Shown piece after piece: positions 37,301 to 46,300 of a DNA stretch of 64,000 nucleotides. The stretch comes from Neelides folsomi (lineage: Eukaryota > Arthropoda > Collembola > Neelipleona > Neelidae). The stretch lies in contig JAQGBZ010000166.1 of assembly GCA_034687125.1 (NCBI GenBank), forward strand, positions 1 through 64,000. Reading direction: 5' to 3'. The notes under the pieces were generated by a model. It saw only the letters and a list, made by a program, of their open reading frames with translations. It was not told the DNA's origin and searched no databases. The position numbers were made by a program, and so were the translations under genes. Position 1 is the first letter of the stretch; every line of letters begins with the position of its first letter.

Positions 37301-40300
37301 TATAATTGTTAATATTAATAGATTGAATAAAATTGTTTACATTTGAAAACTGAAGAGAGAAATTCACAAAATCCAGCGACAATTCCAACAATAAACGAAG
37401 CATGAAAATGTTTGTAAAAATGAGTTGATTTGATTGATGGCTTTTTCTCTCCGTGTAATTTCTCATATTCTTCTTCTTCTTTTGCTAGATGTTCCTTCAT
37501 CAACTTTGTATAATTTACTGCTGCTTCTTTGGCTATTTTCCTTTCTTCTGGTGTCAATTTGGCCAATTGGATCATATCAATTTGTGGCCCCAAGTTATAT
37601 GTCATGCATTCCACAAAGTAATAAGCACATGTACTTGCTATCAAAATTTTGCATAATCCAAAGCCCTTCACAAATCCAATACCTACAATTAACTATAATT
37701 TACAGTATTAATCTTTAAAAAAAATAGTTAAATATTTAAAACTAGAACAATTATTTATTTAATTTTTAAATTAATTTTATAAGCTTTTTCATATTTACCA
37801 CTCCAAATCCTGCCATAAACGGTTTTAAATTCTTTTGATTGAGTTTTTGTCTGCCCATAGTTTTATAATTTTTATCCAATCATGGTCATCAAATCCGGGT
37901 TGAAAATATTTTTTAAAAGGAAAAAAGAACATTTTTTATCACTTTCATATCCTTCGTAACCCGAAACTTGGTAAAATAAAGAGTCCTATCTTCAAATCCA
38001 GTTTTGGTTCTTAAGTGGAAAAAGCAATTTTTCTTCTTAAATGTGTTTCCAAAATGTGGATTCCATTACACAGTGTAGATTTACTACTCCTGTGTATGAA
38101 TAAAGTAGATTGAGTATCAGAATTAAGATTACAATTCCAACCCAACTCCTTAATTGTTTTCCCCATTGGTCAAAGAAATTAATTTAATATAAAGAGATCC
38201 TTGAGCCTTTAATCGTTTACTCACTTTAAACACGACATTGTAATTTTCAATCCAATTTTATACACAAATTTCATTAATAGCCAAAAGTCTAAAATTGTCC
38301 ATTTAAATGGATATTGTGCTATAAAGATATAATTTATATAATTCATACATATTCGTACATTGTATACAATATCCGTATTGTAAATATCCATTCTACCATT
38401 TGATTCAATTCAAGTTATTTTAAACGCCAAAAATAATTAAGTATTTTTCTTAATTAGCAATTTACCCTTTTTGGTTCCTTGTAAAGAAACGAGCGTTGTA
38501 GTGATAATTTAAAAGGAAACAAGGTTGGGCAATTTCCTAATCTTTCTCTAATTACCTCCCGGCTTGATAGAGAATTGGAGAAAAATCCGCGGAATCCGTC
38601 TAGGAATCCTAATGAGAGCGGAGAGATTGAGAGATTGCTTAAGAAAAACCCTTTTAATTACTCTTTGAAATATGGCCACAATTAAATTTCCATTAGCCCT
38701 TCCCTTTCCCCGTCCGGACTCACATTTTAATAATGGACCCTTGGGACTTCCAAAGGGAAATCAACCCCAAGGAAATGAAACTTCTTCTTTACCTCCCAAA
38801 TAGTGGAAAGAAGAGAGTTAAAAGAGAATGTTCTCAAAGATTCCCTTTTCTTTATTGGGAAACCCTTTGGGTGAAACACGCAAAGGGAACCCAAACTTCC
38901 TCAGTCTTACCCGGCCTCAGTCTTACCCGGATAAAACTGAGGCCGGGTATACTTCTAATAAAATGTCCCGAATCTCCTCTCTACAATTTCTTTACATTAC
39001 TGATTCTTCTACTTGAGCAAAGGTCTATAACTCTTAACTCTTTGAACAAGCCCAAAAAAGAAAAAGGGTGAACAAATGAACCGAGTATCGAATTCCTATT
39101 TACCACTATAATGGACTTAGTATATTATCAAATACATTGTAATAGACTCGAACCAGTATTCTATAACCTTATATAATACATTTCCTATGGTGCACATATA
39201 CGTACTTAAACTCATGGGGTCTATCTTACAATACATCACTCCCGTGATTCCTTTTTTTACGGCCTATACGATCTATTACTTTACAACATCTCCTTCACTT
39301 TGCACAGTTAATACAATTTACCTCCAGTGGAAAAAGACAGGAGAAAATGATTGGGAACTTAATCTATGTGAAGTTGATGAGATTCAAAATAATATACACA
39401 TACAATATACATACAGTACATACAGCTATGTACTATACGTATTACTCTGTATATAACGAGTACTTACTTTTACATCATAATGTTAGTAGTATGAGTATTA
39501 GAATATATTATAACGACAAAGTGAAAGTGTGGATATAAAAGTCGCTATTACTGTTGGTAGTAATAGCCCAGTTGGTTGTAAAAAGAGTCGTTTTTTAATC
39601 CGTATAAAAATATATTTATTTTTATAGACAATTCATTCACTATGCGTCATTTGATGCTTATAGTGGGAGATAAAAAAAGATGTTAGGAATGCATTTGTTC
39701 TTCCCATCAACTCCTTTTGGTTCCGACGATGATCGACCCATTCAAGTTGAAGCGGACCGCCAACTCAACAACGGTCGTGAAACGGAGAATAAAAATGAAA
39801 CAAATAAAATTGAAGAATAAATGCGTCGTTATGTTTTGTGTTGAACAACAAAAGTTATAACAAACAATATGCACGTGTGGTTCAACATGACCTTTTTTAA
39901 GACTCTATTTTAATATAACAAGAGGCTAATAAGGAAGAAAGGAATTTTGCATAATAGTTAAATATTACCATAAATAGGAGCATTTTATATGTATTTATAA
40001 TATAAACCTACTTAACTCTGGTGTAGATAAAATAATGTTTTAATATCAGTGCGGGGTTTGAAGTGAAATTGAGATATATTGTTGATTATTATAAGAAGTA
40101 AGGAGAGCATTACAAATACTCGTGAAATTTATTTTCGTTGAAAAGGCTTTTAAGGGAAGTGAGTCTTTCCAAATTTAACTTTTCATCGTTCATGTCTCAC
40201 GTTGAAACATCACGCAACTGTATGACGTCTCATTATGTATTAACTAAAAGGAACTCTAATATCTCACACTTAGACAACTTTTACTAGACAGAGGTATATC

Positions 40301-43300
40301 TCTACTTAATATTATTACTTTCATTCCTCTCTCATATTGTTCTTATTAAGGTCACGGAGAACCCAGAACAGCCAAAGAGCAATTTGTTGAAAAAAATTAT
40401 AATAAAAATAAATAAATGATTAAATCCTTGTTCAGTGAATTATAAACTTAGCTAAATGATTTATATTGTTTTGGAACATAATGAGGGAAATTCATACAAA
40501 TAAGCCATCAAAATTCATCAAATTCAGTCAATGTCATTTTCAAGCACTACTCTTTTAAAAATAAATACAATTTGCAGTTATACAGTTTGTCGTTAAATAC
40601 AGTCTGTGTGTTATATAACTACTAACTACAATTTAAAATTCACACACTTTTGATTGATTTAAGCCACGTTGATTTTTCTCGCATCGAATTTAAATATTAA
40701 AGATGAACGTATAATTAATTTTGATTTTCTTGTGAGAAAGTCCGCTATGGATAATTTGATTCTCTTTTGAATAATTTTATCAACTCCTTGATGGTCCAAA
40801 TGAGAATGTGTATTTGTAAGGACAGAGCCATTTGGTCTTACAAATGGACGTAAAATCGGGAAGAATGTGCACAAGAACAACCGATTTTGAGTCCCATTCC
40901 GTTTAGCTCACCTAGTAAAACGGAATGTTTTCTAATTTCGTTCCCTTGGAGAAAGTCGTTACGAATTGTGTATTTCCAACCCTCGGCTTAATCGCATTGT
41001 TCAATTCTTCCCAAGAAAAATAAAGAGTACTTGAGCAATTACATACTTTTACATATAATTCCCTTATTACTTCTCTTATTCCCATAATGTTCCCACTATT
41101 ACCTATACAATACCGAATACCATTTAGTAAAATAGCGAGTACTATTTTTGTATATAAAGCTATTTACGATTGTGCATAAGTTTACCTTTGAGCTTTTGGT
41201 TCATATAAGAAAAATATCCTTTTGGACTTCAATTTCATATTTTATTTCAAGGGGGGATCTGGCAATAAAAATAACATTTTGAGGAGAAAACCTACAGTTC
41301 GACACGACCGATTTGAATTAAGATTAGAGACAAAATCAAGTTACTTAAACCCCCGGCTAGGGCCAAACCCACCAAGAAAACTCATGGGAGAATCTCACAC
41401 AATATCTCTCCTTTTAACTTTTATATACTTTAATATAGGAACAAATAGGACATTCTTCCATTTTCACAAACACAGGGGGCAATGGGTTTGAAACGGAAGA
41501 GGGGGAAAGTAAAGAACCTCATTTGCCCAGCTAAAAAAACTACTATTTTCCCAACATGAAGACTTTACGTGTTTTGCAAGAAACATTAAGAAAACCCTCG
41601 AGTTCTTATATCATACATTACATTCAATGCACTTTCTATTTAACAACTTTCCTATGTTATCTAATACATTTATCCACACAGTATTAGTTAACTATATTTA
41701 TCATGAATTCAGTCTCAATAGTTTCTAGTTACATAAGGAGTTATATGAGGATGAGAAGCGTCTTGAAGTATGTAGATGAATAAAGTAACATAAAGAAAAG
41801 CTTTGAAGCATATATATACAAAGCTATGAGCTATGTATAAAATATAAAAATTTTAGAACTGTGGAGTATGCATATTACGTATAAATATATTTATATGGTT
41901 GTTTAACTTATATAAGAAATGTATAAGAAATGTATAAGATGCACATGAACATATATATCTGTAGTGAATATGTATGGTTTATATATGGGAAATAGAGTTT
42001 ATGTGAGATATGGGTCATATAGTAAAAATTTCCTATCCAAAATTTCCATCTCTATTCCCCTCGTGGAATAGAAGTTCTTTTGATTTCCAGACCGGGCCGA
42101 CTTGAATGAGAAGTAGGAGCGAGCCACGAGAGGGAATACTCCGATTCGGACATAATTTACCTCTTCTACCCGGCTAATTCGTATGTAGTCCGGGAAGCTG
42201 GGAGGAGGCGGGGGCAATAAATATTTCACTTTCCCAATACACCAACCTCTCTTTTGTTTTTGAGGTCATCAAACGGGTTATAAAGTCCGTGGAGAAAAAA
42301 AATTCTTCCAAGAATTTTCTCTCTTTAAAGAATCAGCTCAATTGGGATTGGGAGGGTCGGGGATGAAAAGGTTTTGGATTTTTTCCTTTTTTATCTCCAG
42401 CGGACCAACGTTTACAATATTTACTTTTATCATAATAAAACTCACGAAGCTCCTCGTTGTGGACCGGAAACTTTTTGAGTTGACACTTTTAAAATTACTA
42501 TCATGGGTTAGATGTTCTTTTAGGGTTCTTGGAAAGTTTGAGAGCTTTTTTGGATTTTTCATTTCGTTTTACATACATCTTTCTGTTCCATTTTCTGTTT
42601 CTCTATTTTGCATATCCCTTTTTGCACATTTTGGACATGGTATATTTATTACATGCATCAGTTACATATTTGGCATTGTACAAGAAAAAATACTTGTGTT
42701 GCATAGGTAAAATATAATATCTATTACATGTGTAATTATACGTAGGATAAAGCTATGGAAGTGGAAAAAAATGAGAAATAAAAAAAAAGATTTGTTCTGC
42801 ATGTTCTTTGAACCTTCGTAATTCGAGACGCCATTATGAAATAAACCTCAACTGTTGTATTTTGAGCTTCTCAGCTCTCCAATAGAATAAATACTCGTTT
42901 CCGAATATTCCATTTTCTCCCTTAATCCTATTAAAATTAGCTCTGCCTTTATAAGCTCATTATGTATTTAGGGATAATAATTCATCCATTAAAGGCAATA
43001 GGAAAGTCATATTCAAGATTATATAGAAAGACTTTCAAACAAACTTTGATTTTATATATTTCATTTTATCAGATCATACCAAATTATGTGTCCTATTGTG
43101 TTTATGGAGAAGCAAAAAAAAACTTTTTTGATTTTATTCGAATATTTAAAAAAATTAATTGACTATTTTCCCTATGTTACCAATGTAAATTTGAATCTTG
43201 AATAAGACCAATAAGACATAATTTGGTATGACCTGATATTACATAAAGATCTTTAATCTCTTTAGTACTAATATACTCATTTAGATTGTGAATTTTACCA

Positions 43301-46300
43301 TTATGATTTCCCATTTAAAAGTTAAATGTTATAATAAATATTTTTAACATGTAAAAGATAATGGGGTTAATTGTTTAATTTGTTTAATTACTCATTGCGT
43401 CGTTCCAGGTGTTTAATAGGCTTTTAAATTTCTTTCGAATCAAAATAGGGTTATTCAAGGGTTATTTAAACCCGACTTATTTTCACCGTCTCTGAAAGGT
43501 GAGAAAGTTTGTAAAGTTTAATTAAGGGATTTAAATTCTGGCGGGTAACTGGGTCGAATGGGAGAAAATGGAAATGTTCTTAATCCTTATTCGATATAAT
43601 CCTCATTTTTCCTCTCCATTAAAAAACGGTTACGTCAATGGTGGCAGTGCATGGTGATCGTATTAGCTTTCTCGGCCTCCCTTTATTGATTTTTAATTTG
43701 TAAGTGATGCGGAATCGAACCACAACTCACCCTTTAAATTATATTTTATAGAAATCCCCCCACGTTGTTCCAATAAACCTGCCGGAGCAGTTGGACATTA
43801 CGGAAATGCGGGATGATCAAAATGTTCATGGACGCCACCTTAATTCCTTTTCAAATTCGCAGTCTTTTACTTTCCTAATCCTCCTCGCCCGGCACCTCCA
43901 TGGAATTAATTTGGAAACGTGACGTCAGGCCGCACTTTTTCTTAATGCGCCTTAAATCCCCCAATTTAAACTGTCAAGATCTTCTTGCATGAAAATGAAA
44001 CTAATGTCATTGCTCAACTAAAAAAAACCTATTTTACCTTCAAAATTACTTTTTTACCTTTCTACAATACCCTTTTTCTCACTTTTTTCTCACTATCTCA
44101 CTTTTTTCGCTTTTTTGTCTTGGAATTCTTTTTATTCCTTGTCCTAATTCTTTTTATTCTTTGTCCTAATTCTTGTTATTCGAAATGAGCCAAAATGAGT
44201 CTTTATACTTTTTAATAATTCTTTACCTATTAACTATTATTAAAGCCATTACTAAAATTAAGGCTTCCCTTATCTATATTTTAAGGTTTTTAAAGTTTTT
44301 TAAACCTTTTCTCTTTATCTCTTAAGACTTAAGGGTTTTATTTATTTTAAGTCTTTGATGGTTTAGGTATACAAAGACTATTTTTTCCTGAATTTATCTT
44401 TGTTTGTTCGAATTATGGAATAAAAGCAGCAATGTACAGTGGAATTCGTGAAGTTGATTTAAATTCCGGGATTAAACTTCAAGAGTCTTCTGGTGGTCGT
44501 TTGGACCATTTGGGAGAAAAACTTTTAATGAAAGTATTTTCGAGTCTATCTCTGCATTTTCCCCAGCCTTTGTAAAATCACCCGCACATACATGAAAACA
44601 CGGAAGGCAAACCACACACAATATTTCTATATTTACAATATCATCTATGGTGGACATGGTTCCGTCATATACAGTGAGAGTTTGCAATACTTCCATAGTT
44701 ACCATAGTTTCACCATGCGGGCTCAAAAATTATATTTGAGGGAAAGCCACCTCGTTGGTCGTAAAAATGCAAAGCACGGGCTGGGCGTTATAGTGAGGAA
44801 AAGGCTACCACAGAATTGAAATTCCATTTCCGAACCCATGAAAGACTCCGCGTCTTCTTCGCCATCTCAAAGAGAAGAGAGGACGGAAAAAGTCTCATAA
44901 AAAATTCTCGCAAATATTAGTATTTTGGTGTGAAAGTGGGTTAAAAGGGCTATCTTTATATGTGTATTGATCTCACACCGCCCATTCCCCTTGACCGGAC
45001 CTGAGATGGACCAGAATGTTCCCTAAGGGTTCTAAATGCCCCAAGGGGCGTCGTGGGCTGAATTGTCTATTAGACTCATTCTCCAATCACGTCTTAATCT
45101 AAATTACAAATGAGAACTCAAGGACTCAAGGATTCTCCCTTAAGAACTCTCACTCGGCGGGAGACGCGGAATTGAAAAGTGAAGGTAAACAGTCTCTATA
45201 TCTAAATATCTATCTTCCCCAATGTTGTTCCATCCGCTTTCTCCACTACTTGAAATAATATTATTGGGAGTTAAATGCAAAGTTCTTCAACAGTTTAATT
45301 TACCCTAGACGCAATTTTCCTTTATATTTTACTTTCAAGTGTTTTCAATATCTCAAGTCAAGTTAAGACCAAGTATCAAATTCAAACACCATACATACAT
45401 GTAAGATACTTCTAAGTACAATACTTCTAAGATACAGAAAACTATAGATACTTGTATAAGAAGAAGGATATAATCTATGCTGTAATCTTATGTGTTTAGG
45501 ATAGAGATTGAAATATTCCTTATATGAAAATGAGAAATTGAGTCAGGCTTTTAAAACCTAAGAGAAAGCAATAGAAACCTCACATTGTCTCTCTTTAGTG
45601 TTTTCCTTTAATTTCCCTTTAAGGACAAAAGCCCCTTTTATCCAGCCCTTGTATAATCGAACTGTGAGAGGAATCCTGAGAGTGAAATATAAATAATGAG
45701 CCTTTCATCTTCATCATCCTTTTTACATTTTATAAATATAAAACTACCAGCAGCCAACATAAAACGAACTTTACAGTGTAAATGTTACTATTATTATATC
45801 TTTCCATTGTACAGAGTACAGATACTTATTCTACTGTTATTATGATCACTGCTGTTTCATACATACATACATGTAGTTATGTGATTATATCCATTCACAG
45901 ACATAGACCCAATGCACTTGTATTATTGCCCTATTTCTACTGACTTTAGATACATTTGTTTTAAGGTTTTAACTTACAGTAGGAATAGGAAAGTCTTTTA
46001 AGTTGATATTACTCCGAGCTATTACCATTAGTTTTGTTGGGTTTCCTATATAGGGCAAAGATTTTTCCCGAAAGTGTATCAGTATTTCATAGTAGAAGGA
46101 GATTGTGTGGGGTGAGGGCTTGCCTTGAGGATGAGATATGGTTCCCCTTACTTAAGATATTTTTAACACGGAGCCAAAATGTAACATCTCACTCTCAAAT
46201 GGTAACACACATCTCTCTCTTTTTATCCAACTCCTCTTTTTCTCTCCCCCCTATACATTACAATATCTCCCTCGTACATTCATCCATAGCTGACACACGG

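Noticed and set aside
38733-39071. 112-codon plus-strand open frame
   Set aside because: Runs through the duplicated hairpin sequence at 38899-38948 and has no motif.
43700-43740. Perfect pol III B-box-like word GGTTCGATTCC on the minus strand, suggesting a tRNA
   Set aside because: No A box, no D or anticodon arm in the 60 bases upstream, and no acceptor stem can be paired.
44472-44726. 84-codon minus-strand frame with several cysteines
   Set aside because: No splice sites or motif; an overlapping plus frame is equally open.
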